From Cyclobacterium jeungdonense (lineage in GTDB: Bacteria > Bacteroidota > Bacteroidia > Cytophagales > Cyclobacteriaceae), in assembly GCF_010994275.1 (NCBI RefSeq), contig NZ_WMCD01000007.1, positions 245,014 to 309,013 of the forward strand: a stretch of 64,000 nucleotides of DNA, in the 5' to 3' direction. The notes beneath the pieces are model-generated. The model made no database searches, had not been told where the DNA came from, and saw only the letters and a program-made list of their open reading frames with translations. Position numbers and translations under genes: made by a program. Shown here in pieces: positions 29,997-39,105 of this stretch. The stretch's first letter is position 1. Each line of letters starts with the position of its first letter.

Positions 29997-30611
29997 TTAA
30001 TTAAATGCAGCCTTGAAGGACTCCATTTTCTGGTCCACCTGAGTGTCCACCTTAAATGAAAACATTACATCATCCCATTCAAACACCACCTCTGCGACTT
30101 TATTATCTGCGGCCGATATGGTATAAGAAAGTCTTTCCTTTTGCTTTCCGGTCAATAACGGACTCACGCTGATGGCAACCGCATCGTCTTTCGACAGCGC
30201 GGCAGTATCTACGGTATCACCCTCCATGTAAGCGTAAATAGCATTTCCCTTACTGTTGAAGTGAAGGGTCCAATCTCCTGAAACGGCGGGGGTAATGAAT
30301 ACAGTGTATTTTCCAGGACCCAGCGTTGTGCCCCCAACGCTGACTGCGGTGCTGAATTCAATGGTCGTCGGAGCATTGGCCCCCGCTCTCCAGGGAACAC
30401 CATAGGGAACGAGGTCTCCGAATACCATCCTGCCTTTTACGCCCGGGGAAGAATAGTCAATGCTGATAGTAGTAAAACCCACGTTTTGTGATACAGAAGC
30501 TGCCGGACTGGGAGCAGGGGCCTGAATCTGAGCATGGGATTGGTAAAAGGCTGAAAAAACCAGCATAATGGTAAACGCTGTCGCCACTGTAAGGAATCTC
30601 GAATTTTTCAT
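29997..30611 (-). CDS. DUF2911 exported protein
   Basis: A 204-residue protein; Met at 30611 starts a signal peptide ending SHAQ (about residue 28), preferred over an in-frame start 30 bp upstream. The core SIDYSSPGVKGRMVFGDLVP then GVPWRAGANAPTTIEFS, and LGPGKYTVFITP is diagnostic for DUF2911. The family is periplasmic and of unknown function, common in Bacteroidota. It converges on the terminator at 29911 and is divergent from the siderophore receptor. Confidence 0.92.
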   Translation of the reverse strand: MKNSRFLTVATAFTIMLVFSAFYQSHAQIQAPAPSPAASVSQNVGFTTISIDYSSPGVKGRMVFGDLVPYGVPWRAGANAPTTIEFSTAVSVGGTTLGPGKYTVFITPAVSGDWTLHFNSKGNAIYAYMEGDTVDTAALSKDDAVAISVSPLLTGKQKERLSYTISAADNKVAEVVFEWDDVMFSFKVDTQVDQKMESFKAAFN

Positions 30612-30730
30612 ATAATGGAGTGTTTTAAGGGTTCGAAGCACGAAAGATACAAAAGGCCAGGCAATATCCCGTGTTCAGTCGATAGAATATTGGCATCGGA
30701 TTATTAGGTAATAAAAGTCATAGAAAAAAT

Positions 30731-30753
30731 CAATCTAGATTTAGTCTAAATAA
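30731..30753. promoter_or_regulatory. Fur-like palindrome upstream of the siderophore receptor
   Basis: On the minus strand the site reads arms TTATTTAGA and TCTAGATTG around 5 nt; it also contains the perfect 13-bp palindrome ATTTAGTCTAAAT at 30739-30751. The arrangement resembles iron-regulator boxes upstream of Bacteroidota iron genes. A weak -7 element (TAACTTTT, 30751-30758) overlaps it, as expected for a repressor site. It precedes iron-uptake genes, which supports the reading; the regulator is inferred. Confidence 0.5.
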
Positions 30754-30818
30754 CTTTTACAAATCGGTTCTAAGTAGCATTTTTGTTTTTGTTTAAAGTC
30801 AATCTAAATAAAAATACT

Positions 30819-33284
30819 ATGAAAAGATATCTACTTCTCCTGTTTTCTTTACCCCTATTATTGCCGGTAAACGTCCTGACGGCACAAACAGGCAGTCTTA
30901 GCGGGGCAATAACCACCACTTCAGACGAACCTGTTCCCTATGCAACGGTTGTTTTGGATGGTACCACCCGAGGAGGGATTTCGGATGCTGATGGTCGTTT
31001 TTTTATTGACAATCTGGAACCCGGTTCGTTTACCTTGCTGGTTTCTTCCATAGGCTATGAAACACAGCGCAGGGAAATTTTTATTTCTGCCAGCCGGCAA
31101 ACCGAGCTAAAAGTAGTTTTAAGCCAAGGGCTGATCGGTTTGCAAACCGTGGAAATAACCGGCAGGAGAGAAATAGGGTATGACAATAAACAGACCTTTT
31201 CTGCTACCAAAACAGCCTCTTTAATTAAAGATGTCCCTTCAACGATCAATTTTGTTACCAAAGAACTAATGCTAGATCAGGTAGCCTTTACAGTCAATGA
31301 CGTAGTAAAAAACGTAGCCGGCGTAAATCAGTTTAGCTTTTACAACGATATCTCCATTCGGGGATTCCGGGTGCAGGGACAACGAAATTCAGGCACCTTA
31401 TTGAACGGCATGCGGACGTTTACCAGCTTTTGGAAACCCCAACTGGTTCCTCATATTGAGCGGGTGGAGGTGATTAAAGGTCCTGCTTCTGCCCTGTTTG
31501 GCAATGCATCCCCAGGCGGATCCATCAATCGCGTAACCAAAAAACCACTTGCAGAATCCCGAAAATCCATATCCACCACCGTCGGTAGCTTCAATACCCT
31601 CCGAACCCTTGCCGATTTTACAGGTACCATGTCGGAAGATGAAAAACTGCTTTACCGCCTTAATATCGGGTTTGAAAATACCGACGGGTTCAGGGACCTG
31701 CAATTCAGCAGAAACCTGGTAATTGCCCCTTCCTTCGCCTTTCTTCCATCGGATAATACCAGCTTGAATTTTGATATCGTCTATCAGGACTCAAAGGGCA
31801 GATTAGATAGAGGACAAGCCGCCTTCGGAAATCGGGACCTGTTCTCCACGCCCATTACGACTTCGTTGAGTGCCATCAACGATTACCTGGATGAAACCAC
31901 GATCAATGCCACGGTTTCTTTACGCCATCAATTTTCTCAGGTAATAAGCTTTAATAGCAGCTACCAATTGTCGAGTTACAACGAAGACCTGCTGGAACAT
32001 CGTACTTCCAATCGGTTTGCTTCCCTTGGAGACGGCTCATTTGATGAAACCAAAGTGGCAATGCGTGTCTTTATTCGTAAGCGATCATGGAATAATAACT
32101 CTCTAAACAATTACCTAAACGTGGATTACAAATTGGGAGGCATAGGCAATACCCTATTAGTTGGTCACGATTATTTCAGGCAGGAACAACTTCCCGGTGG
32201 ATCTCAACTCGAGGCAAGATCCTACTTGTTGCAGAATGGCTCGGCGACGAACGTTTACAATCCGGCCAATGCTGCCAATTACGTGCTGGACGCAGATGGA
32301 AATCCAGCCACCAACGTAGCCCATTTTGACCTCAACTCCCCTACTTCCAACGGAATGCGGGACATGAGCAAATATGTATATGACCAACGAACGTTCAATC
32401 AATTTTTGCAACAATCACATGGTATTTATATTCAAAACCAGTCAGAAATTGGTCCCTTGAAAGTTTTACTGGGACTTCGACAGGAATATTTCACCGATTA
32501 CCTGAATTACAACAGCCCCGATGAGGCGACGGTGGATCAGCAGGCAGTATTGCCTCGAATAGGATTGGTCTACAGCATCCACCCTACAACCAACCTGTAC
32601 GGAACATGGGTTCAGGGATACCAGCCACAAACCGCCGCTGACTTTATCAACCCGGAGGCCGGCGGACCTTTTGATCCCCTTACCAGCGAAATGGTGGAGT
32701 TTGGTTCCAAATCAGAGTTGTTTAATAATCGGTTAAGCGCAACCCTGTCCTTTTACCAAATAGTAGAGCGAGGTGGGTTGTACAATGCAAACGACCCGAA
32801 CAATCCAGAAAGACTGATCCAATTGGGGGAAGAGGAATCTAAAGGCGTTGAATTGAATGTAAGCGGGAATATTTTACCAAGCTGGTCCGTCGTCGCTGGC
32901 TATGCCTTTAACGAGGCAACGATCACGCAGGCAGATGAGGAAGAAGTAATCGGCCGGCAAAAACCAAACGCGCCCCGTAACACAGCAAACCTCTGGACGA
33001 AATACCTTTTTGAAAAGGGCTCTTTCAAAGACCTGGGGATTGGATTGGGCTATAATTATGTATCCGATCGGTTTGGTTCCATTGTTTCGGCCGATCAACC
33101 TGACGTATTCCCGTCCTACGGAATAGTTGACGCGGCTGTGTACTATAAATTGAACAAAGTACAGTTCCAGATAAATATCAATAACGTATTCGACCAAACG
33201 CATTGGGTAGGCGGATACGATGTGATCCGTGCATTTCCGGGAAGTCCCCGAACCATTATGACTACCGTTTCCTATATCTTTTAA
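30819..33284 (+). CDS. TonB-dependent siderophore receptor
   Basis: An 821-residue outer-membrane receptor. Met at 30819 begins a signal peptide (ending LTAQ, about residue 24); a TTG start 36 bp upstream is unlikely. A carboxypeptidase-regulatory-like domain comes next (GAITTTSDEPVPYATVVLDG), then the plug with RVEVIKGPASALFGNASPGG, a strong FhuA/FecA-type siderophore signature. The barrel ends in TVSYIF with the terminal Phe needed for assembly. It binds an iron complex and passes it inward with TonB energy. The PepSY gene follows 16 bp later, so the two form an operon behind the Fur-like site. Confidence 0.93.
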   Translation: MKRYLLLLFSLPLLLPVNVLTAQTGSLSGAITTTSDEPVPYATVVLDGTTRGGISDADGRFFIDNLEPGSFTLLVSSIGYETQRREIFISASRQTELKVVLSQGLIGLQTVEITGRREIGYDNKQTFSATKTASLIKDVPSTINFVTKELMLDQVAFTVNDVVKNVAGVNQFSFYNDISIRGFRVQGQRNSGTLLNGMRTFTSFWKPQLVPHIERVEVIKGPASALFGNASPGGSINRVTKKPLAESRKSISTTVGSFNTLRTLADFTGTMSEDEKLLYRLNIGFENTDGFRDLQFSRNLVIAPSFAFLPSDNTSLNFDIVYQDSKGRLDRGQAAFGNRDLFSTPITTSLSAINDYLDETTINATVSLRHQFSQVISFNSSYQLSSYNEDLLEHRTSNRFASLGDGSFDETKVAMRVFIRKRSWNNNSLNNYLNVDYKLGGIGNTLLVGHDYFRQEQLPGGSQLEARSYLLQNGSATNVYNPANAANYVLDADGNPATNVAHFDLNSPTSNGMRDMSKYVYDQRTFNQFLQQSHGIYIQNQSEIGPLKVLLGLRQEYFTDYLNYNSPDEATVDQQAVLPRIGLVYSIHPTTNLYGTWVQGYQPQTAADFINPEAGGPFDPLTSEMVEFGSKSELFNNRLSATLSFYQIVERGGLYNANDPNNPERLIQLGEEESKGVELNVSGNILPSWSVVAGYAFNEATITQADEEEVIGRQKPNAPRNTANLWTKYLFEKGSFKDLGIGLGYNYVSDRFGSIVSADQPDVFPSYGIVDAAVYYKLNKVQFQININNVFDQTHWVGGYDVIRAFPGSPRTIMTTVSYIF

Positions 33285-33300
33285 GCAACGACGATTAAAA

Positions 33301-34593
33301 GTGAAGCTGAATAAAAAAACGCTTTTTCAGATCCATAGCTGGATAGGTATCAAGTTGAGCATACTGTTTTTTATTGTATGCTTTTCAGGTACCCTTGCTA
33401 CCCTGAGCAATGAGATGGATTGGCTTTTTTATCCGGGCATACGTGCTTCGGGTTCCGGGGAAAGGGTTTCGTATAATAAAATGGTGGATGAAGTCCAGAA
33501 AACCTACCCTAATGGGTCCATCACCTACTGGGTGATGCCCAAAGAGCCGTATTTAAATGACATTGTTTATGTCAATAAGGATGGGCAGCGGCACTATGTA
33601 TTTGTGGATCCCTATTCAGGGCAGGTAAAAGGTACAACTACGGTTACCTTTCAGCGGTTTTTCCGTGATTTTCATTATTACCTTTTCATGCCTTTTTACC
33701 AGATCGGCTATTTCATGGTTTTGGTATTTGCCTTTTTACTAGCTATATCTTTAACTACCGCCCTGATTTTCTACAAAAAATGGTGGCGAAAACTCTTTGA
33801 ACTAAAGAGCAGCAATGGAAAACTCGTACTCTTCCGCAGTCTGCACCGGCTTGTGGGGCTTTGGGCCATTCCCTTTCTTCTGGTGTTCTCCCTGACAGGC
33901 ATTTGGTACTTTGTGGAGCGCACCAATCTGGGTGGAGTTTCCGATACCTCCAACCCGGTTGCCCCAACATTGGAAAATGAAAAGTCTGGAATTGCAGAGA
34001 CGGTTCCTTTGTCCTACCATTTGGATTACGACAAAGCTGCTCAAATGGCTCAGGAGGCCATCCCCGGATTACAGATAAAAGGAATTGTCCCGACTAACCA
34101 AGCCAGCAATCCGGTTTATATCCGAGGAACAAGCCATGTCCCCCTGGTAAGGAACAGAGCCAATCGGGTTTACCTGGATCCTTTATCCTATCAGCCGGTA
34201 ATGGTGCAAAAAGCAGAAGAGATCCCCTTGGTGATGTATTTTAATGACATTGCTGATCCCATTCATTTTGGCAATTGGGGAGGTTTGGCCACCAAAATCA
34301 CCTGGTTTTTCGGCGGGTTGGCACTTTCCGGGCTTGTTCTTTCAGGTATCTGGATCGCACTTAAGCGACAGGTCAAAAAAATGGCAGCAAACCAAATAGC
34401 GCCTTTGGGGGCCTGGAAATACATTAACTGGCTGCTGGTACTGGCTATTATCGGTTTTATGTATTATTTTATGATTTTCAGGTATTCGCTATCCTGGGGG
34501 CCTCTGGTTCTGGTTGGAACAATTCTCGGATTGACCGTATGCCTTACCTGGTACGTTTTCGTTTACAAGTTGCAGCAGGCGCCGAAAGGATAA
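33301..34593 (+). CDS. PepSY-domain membrane protein, likely siderophore-iron reductase
   Basis: A 430-residue protein starting at GTG, 16 bp after the receptor. It has four transmembrane helices: near 11-33, 135-158, 190-215 and a C-terminal pair about 345-425. The first helix carries HSWIGIKLSILFFIVCFSG and the third HRLVGLWAIPFLLVFSLTG, both with the conserved His of PepSY_TM proteins (PF03929). Family members next to siderophore receptors are thought to reduce ferric siderophores at the inner membrane. The role is inferred from context. Confidence 0.88.
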   Translation: MKLNKKTLFQIHSWIGIKLSILFFIVCFSGTLATLSNEMDWLFYPGIRASGSGERVSYNKMVDEVQKTYPNGSITYWVMPKEPYLNDIVYVNKDGQRHYVFVDPYSGQVKGTTTVTFQRFFRDFHYYLFMPFYQIGYFMVLVFAFLLAISLTTALIFYKKWWRKLFELKSSNGKLVLFRSLHRLVGLWAIPFLLVFSLTGIWYFVERTNLGGVSDTSNPVAPTLENEKSGIAETVPLSYHLDYDKAAQMAQEAIPGLQIKGIVPTNQASNPVYIRGTSHVPLVRNRANRVYLDPLSYQPVMVQKAEEIPLVMYFNDIADPIHFGNWGGLATKITWFFGGLALSGLVLSGIWIALKRQVKKMAANQIAPLGAWKYINWLLVLAIIGFMYYFMIFRYSLSWGPLVLVGTILGLTVCLTWYVFVYKLQQAPKG

Positions 34594-35020
34594 AACTCCC
34601 TTCCAACCCCGAAATGTTTTTTGAATGTCCCAATAATTCAATAACCTTCATTACAGTTTCTGAAGTCGCATGCGATCAATTTAATGTGCCTGACTTCGCA
34701 TTGGAATTTCCCCTCGTTTTTGGATCAATCCGCTTTTTGTCCTATCTTCCCTAGTCAGCACAGAGACTTGATTCCTAGAGGTATATGATGTTTGTCTATC
34801 ATTTAAACGAACTATTTCAAATCACCATCCATTGGGAACCCAATCTCTGTCAACATGCAGGAATTTATGTAATAACACCACCTCAAGTTTATAATCCAAA
34901 GGCCTCCCCCGGGATTGCCCTCGAAAACGCCTCCACGGAAGCCTTAAAACCCAAATCAATGCCTGCCCTTCGGGAGCACTGCGCTTTACCCTCAACAAAA
35001 AACGTTAAAAACGGAAACTT
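34594..35020. other. Gene-free intergenic region (427 bp)
   Basis: No supported gene. A 79-codon plus-strand frame (34785-35024) has no recognisable domain and overlaps the start of the DUF5996 gene. No hairpin terminator was seen after the PepSY gene. Confidence 0.5.
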
Positions 35021-35947
35021 ATGAAATCAAAAGATACTACGATGGCATGGCCCATTTTGGATTTCGGAGAAATCCAGGACACTTTAGAAACGCTTCACCA
35101 GTGGATTCAAATTGTAGGGAAAATTCGCCTACAAACCATGCCCTGGCAAAATCACTCCTGGCATACGACCTTGTACCTGAGTCCTCACGGATACACGACC
35201 CAGGCCATTCCCTATCAGGACCGGATTTTCCAGATCGACTTTGATTTTGAGCATCACAAGCTATTTATTGATTGCATGCATGAAGAGACCCATTCCATGG
35301 ATCTTCGCCCGATGACAGTAGCTGATTTCTATGGTGAGCTATTCGAAGCGCTTTCCAGTCTTGGAATTAATGTGAACATTCATGGAAGTCCTAATGAATT
35401 AGAACCAGCCATTCCTTTTCAGGAAAACACCCTCAATAAATCGTATGATCCCAAAGCCGCCAACAATCTATGGCAGGCCATGGTAAAGGTGCACGCAGTC
35501 TTCAGTAAATTCAGAGGAGAATTTATTGGTAAATGTAGCCCTGTCCACCTGTTTTGGGGAGCTTTTGACCTGGCCGTTACGCGCTTTTCCGGAAAGCCCG
35601 CACCTCAGCACCCAGGCGGAGTACCTAATATGTCATTGGACGTAATGCAGGAAGCCTATTCCAAAGAGCTAAGCAGTGCCGGTTTTTGGCCTGGATCGAA
35701 AGATTTTCCTTCACCCGCTTTTTATTCCTATGCCTATCCGGCAGATCCGCTTTTTGGCGAACAAGAAGTCCTTCCGTCAGAAGCGTTTTACAGTGCAGAC
35801 ATGGGTGAATTTTTTCTTAAGTACGAGGATGTTCAACAATCGGAGGATCCGGAAGGCATGCTTTTGGATTTTCTGCAGAGCACCTACAGGGCCGCTGCGA
35901 TCACCTCAAAATGGGATCGGGGCGCATTGGAAAAGAATGCTGGTTGA
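35021..35947 (+). CDS. DUF5996 family protein
   Basis: A 308-residue cytoplasmic protein. MPWQNHSWHTTLYLSPHG and RIFQIDFDFEHHKL near the N-terminus, PVHLFWGAFDLAVTRFSG in the middle and GFWPGSKDFPSPAFYSYAYP near the end are the DUF5996 blocks. Function is unknown. The ATG at 35021 is followed by MAWP at 35042, an alternative start 21 bp in. It is probably monocistronic; the next gene has its own promoter. Confidence 0.88.
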   Translation: MKSKDTTMAWPILDFGEIQDTLETLHQWIQIVGKIRLQTMPWQNHSWHTTLYLSPHGYTTQAIPYQDRIFQIDFDFEHHKLFIDCMHEETHSMDLRPMTVADFYGELFEALSSLGINVNIHGSPNELEPAIPFQENTLNKSYDPKAANNLWQAMVKVHAVFSKFRGEFIGKCSPVHLFWGAFDLAVTRFSGKPAPQHPGGVPNMSLDVMQEAYSKELSSAGFWPGSKDFPSPAFYSYAYPADPLFGEQEVLPSEAFYSADMGEFFLKYEDVQQSEDPEGMLLDFLQSTYRAAAITSKWDRGALEKNAG

Positions 35948-36099
35948 TCCAAAAATTGCAATTGGCAATGATTCGGCAATTTATCTGTCCTGCGCTGCTT
36001 TGCCAGCGATTTTAAATGGACACCAGATCCTTATGTGACGAAAATCACCACCAATTCATGCGGCCTGGTTTACTTTTACTTTTCGAATAAAAAGAAAAC

Positions 36100-36127
36100 T
36101 TGCCCGAACTTATTTAATTTACTTTTG
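36100..36127 (+). promoter_or_regulatory. Bacteroidota-type promoter of the DabAB operon
   Basis: TTG at 36100-36102 and a perfect TACTTTTG (TAnnTTTG) at 36120-36127 are separated by 17 nt, within the usual range. The start codon of the small gene is 17 nt downstream, giving a leader of about 10 nt. This is the best promoter match in the window. Confidence 0.65.
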
Positions 36128-36144
36128 GATTTTAACGTTTAGCG

Positions 36145-36543
36145 ATGTCCAACAAACTTCAAAAAGAGACAAATTATTGGAAATTCCCTGTGCACGGAAC
36201 TTTCATGAGTCTGCTTTTTTTAGTTTTCTTAGGTTTCCAACTAACTAGCAAGGTGGTGGAAGGCGGAGGCGTTTCACATCCAACCGAGGTTTCTGCCGCT
36301 GATCCGCAGAAAACCTCCGGAAAAACAGCGGATTTCTTTGTTGAGGAAGCCGAAGAAAAAGAGGAAGAGAATCAGGAAGAAAAATCTTCTAAACGTTCCC
36401 TGGGTACCGGAAGTACCCCATTTGGATTCCATGGACTGAAACCGTTCTTGATTGTAAAATCCTTTGTTAGTCCTGCCATTGGTATTTATCCCAAGATATC
36501 CTTATACCTGCTTTTTCAAAACCTCCGGTTAGACCTGTCCTAA
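36145..36543 (+). CDS. Small membrane-anchored protein preceding DabAB, uncharacterised
   Basis: A 132-residue protein I do not recognise. A hydrophobic segment (about 22-38) is followed by a strongly acidic, low-complexity stretch (VEEAEEKEEENQEEKSSK, about 71-90). The C-terminus is again hydrophobic and ends FQNLRLDLS. It begins 17 nt after the perfect promoter and ends 68 bp before dabA, so it is probably the first gene of the operon. A coding call is supported by that promoter, by the continuous frame and by its position. It might be an accessory or regulatory subunit of the carbon-uptake complex; that is inference. Confidence 0.65.
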   Translation: MSNKLQKETNYWKFPVHGTFMSLLFLVFLGFQLTSKVVEGGGVSHPTEVSAADPQKTSGKTADFFVEEAEEKEEENQEEKSSKRSLGTGSTPFGFHGLKPFLIVKSFVSPAIGIYPKISLYLLFQNLRLDLS

Positions 36544-36556
36544 AAGAAAGTCGAAA

Positions 36557-36573
36557 ACTGATTTTTTATCAGT
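36557..36573. promoter_or_regulatory. Perfect inverted repeat ahead of dabA
   Basis: Arms ACTGAT and ATCAGT flank TTTTT, 38 bp before the dabA start. A second weak -7-like element (TACCTTTA) lies at 36592-36599. It could be an operator, or an RNA hairpin between the small gene and dabA. Without a run of Ts after it, a terminator is unlikely. Confidence 0.4.
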
Positions 36574-36611
36574 ACATTTAATCTACTCTTCTACCTTTAT
36601 TTCCGTTACTT

Positions 36612-39101
36612 ATGGCGCATCGCGTGTCATCGGGCATGGATCATGTCATCCACGAATTGGCCCATTACCTTCCTGCACAATCGCCGCTAAAGGATTTTGT
36701 GCATCACAATACTTTGCATGCATTCCAGCGGTTGCCTTTTCATGAAGCCTTGCATGAAGCCGCAGAAAACTTCGGTTTCAAAGTCTATTGGAACCTTGAA
36801 AAATACCGGGCGCAGTTTCACGAAAAGAAAATCAATGCCGAAATTCTGAGGAGGGTAATCATCGCACACAAAGGTGCAGATGATCTGGCCCATTGGACTA
36901 ACCGCTTGCTGCATCAACCCCTTTCTGACTATGCCGAACCCCGAGTAGGCCAAATCCGAAAACTATGGAGAAAGGCCTATAACCTCAATTTGGACAAGGA
37001 GGTCCATCAAACGTTATTTCGATTGGTAAGTTCCTACCTGGATCAGGGAATTGCCATCTGGAAATTCCCTGCCAAAACCAACGGACTTTTAGCAGCTGTC
37101 AGGGAATTGGAAAAAAACAGTTACTGTACCTTTATCAAAAGTGAGCGGGCAAGAAAACTCCTCCTGAACACCCATACCCAATTGGAGGATTTGCTGCAGC
37201 TATTGGTAGGCAATGACAAATACCATGGCCAGTACCTTTTCGACCAGCAATTTGCCCACCCGGGTTGGTCGGGGATGGTGGCAGTATTGGAGCAAAATGA
37301 AAGCAGCCTGCTGGACAAAAGAAAGATTTGTCTCAAAGACCTGATTTTTCTGGAGTGTCTGCTGGAAATCGATGCCTTGGACAGAAGAAGGGGGGATCAA
37401 TGGGGCGCTTTGGCAGACTGGATTCCGACAGATTTACCCCTTTTATTTGAAAAATCCAGGTATTCGGAATTTTTTGAAGTACATAAATTATGGCAAGAGG
37501 CATTGGAATGGACTTATTACGACCAGGTCATCAGGGGACTACAGCTTAGCCACGAGGCAGATTTTAAAAAAACCGCTGCTTTTCAGGCGATGTTTTGCAT
37601 AGATGACAGGTGTTGTTCCATCCGACGCTATGTGGAACGGTTTGAACCAGAGGCGCAAACCTTCGGTACTGCTGGCTTCTTTAACCTCCCTTTCTACTTT
37701 CGGCCCGAACATGGAAAGTTCATGACTAAAGTGTGTCCCGCACCAGTCACGCCCAGACACCTGATCAAAGAAACCGAATCCAAAATCCGACATGAAAAAG
37801 ATGCCCATTTCAGTAAGCACACCAAGGGGATCTTCGGCGGATGGGCCATCAGTCAGACCATGGGATTTTGGTCCGCGTTGAAAATGGTCAAAAGCATCTT
37901 TTTCCCCTCGGAAACACCTGCCATGGTCTCTTCATTCAAGCACATGGACCCTAAAGGTAAACTTAGTGTAGCCTGCAACAATCCAAAAAAGCTACATCAA
38001 GGCCTTCAGGTCGGCTTTACCTTAGAAGAGATGGCCGATGCAATTGAAGGCCTGTTGAAAAGTATAGGTTTGGTGAAGGATTTCGCTCCCTTGATCTATA
38101 TCATCGGCCATGGGGCGAGTTCGGTTAACAATACCCATTATGCCGGATATGACTGTGGAGCTTGTAGCGGACGGTCCGGTTCGGTGAATGCCCGCGTTGC
38201 TGCTTCGATTGGGAACAATCCGGAAGTTAGGAAAATGCTTACCGAAAGGGGAATTATTATTCCCGAAACGACTCAATTTGTAGGAGGGCTGCATGACACT
38301 ACCAAGGATGAAATGGAATTTTATGATGAAGAGCTGCTGCTCAAAGTTAACATACTCTTACACGAAAGAAATAGACAGACCTTCGATACGGCATTGGATT
38401 ACAATGCCAAAGAAAGGTCCCGAAGATTTCATACTGTCGACTCTAGTCAGGATGCCAGGAAGGTCCATGAAAAGGTGAAAAAAAGAGCCATGTCGCTTTT
38501 TGTAACCCGGCCGGAATGGAATCATGCTACGAATGCGCTCTGCGTTATCGGAAAACGGGAAAATAATCGCCATTTGTTTTTAGATAAGCGCGCCTTCCTG
38601 AATTCATATGACCACCGCATTGATCCGGAGGGAAGTTACCTGTTTGGCATACTCAAAGCAGTAGCGCCTGTATGCGGAGGAATTAATTTGGAGTATTACT
38701 TCTCCAAAGTAGATAACGATAGGTTGGGTGCAGGTAGTAAGCTACCGCATAACGTTATGGGCCTGATCGGTGTAGCCAATGGGATGGATGGGGACTTACG
38801 AACAGGATTGCCATTGCAAATGGTCAATATCCACGACCCGCTTCGGATTTTGATCACCGTGGAGCATTATCCCGACGTCGTCCTGAAAACCATCAAAATC
38901 CATGAGCAAACCTATGAGTGGTTTTTCAACGATTGGGTTAAGCTGGTTTGCATCCATCCGGATAGCAAAAAGGCCTTTGTTTACAAGGAAGGAGCATTTG
39001 CCGAATACCATCCGGTTACACAAACGATCGAAGCCATTCACAACCTGGATGCGCTCCTCGCCAGCACTGCTGAAAACCTGCCCGTTTACCAGATATCTTG
39101 A
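36612..39101 (+). CDS. dabA: DabA, inorganic-carbon uptake subunit (DUF2309), carbonic-anhydrase-like
   Basis: An 829-residue soluble, membrane-associated protein. It has the zinc-site residues of DabA: Cys329 and Asp331 in FCIDDRC, His500 in IIGHGAS and Cys515 in YDCGACSG. The spacing Cys-x-Asp and His-14-Cys equals that of the Halothiobacillus protein (C351/D353, H524/C539). The N-terminal HELAHYLPAQSPLKDFVHHN is also characteristic. DabA hydrates CO2 to bicarbonate, driven by the cation flux through DabB, to accumulate inorganic carbon in the cytoplasm. dabB starts 4 bp after its stop, so the two are translationally coupled. In a heterotroph it would support anaplerosis or growth at low CO2. 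Confidence 0.95.
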   Translation: MAHRVSSGMDHVIHELAHYLPAQSPLKDFVHHNTLHAFQRLPFHEALHEAAENFGFKVYWNLEKYRAQFHEKKINAEILRRVIIAHKGADDLAHWTNRLLHQPLSDYAEPRVGQIRKLWRKAYNLNLDKEVHQTLFRLVSSYLDQGIAIWKFPAKTNGLLAAVRELEKNSYCTFIKSERARKLLLNTHTQLEDLLQLLVGNDKYHGQYLFDQQFAHPGWSGMVAVLEQNESSLLDKRKICLKDLIFLECLLEIDALDRRRGDQWGALADWIPTDLPLLFEKSRYSEFFEVHKLWQEALEWTYYDQVIRGLQLSHEADFKKTAAFQAMFCIDDRCCSIRRYVERFEPEAQTFGTAGFFNLPFYFRPEHGKFMTKVCPAPVTPRHLIKETESKIRHEKDAHFSKHTKGIFGGWAISQTMGFWSALKMVKSIFFPSETPAMVSSFKHMDPKGKLSVACNNPKKLHQGLQVGFTLEEMADAIEGLLKSIGLVKDFAPLIYIIGHGASSVNNTHYAGYDCGACSGRSGSVNARVAASIGNNPEVRKMLTERGIIIPETTQFVGGLHDTTKDEMEFYDEELLLKVNILLHERNRQTFDTALDYNAKERSRRFHTVDSSQDARKVHEKVKKRAMSLFVTRPEWNHATNALCVIGKRENNRHLFLDKRAFLNSYDHRIDPEGSYLFGILKAVAPVCGGINLEYYFSKVDNDRLGAGSKLPHNVMGLIGVANGMDGDLRTGLPLQMVNIHDPLRILITVEHYPDVVLKTIKIHEQTYEWFFNDWVKLVCIHPDSKKAFVYKEGAFAEYHPVTQTIEAIHNLDALLASTAENLPVYQIS

Positions 39102-39105
39102 TACC

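Noticed and set aside
38902..39105. Upstream extension of dabB by 68 codons
   Set aside because: It overlaps dabA, is polar and Arg/Lys-rich, and the ATG at 39106 leads directly into the first membrane helix.
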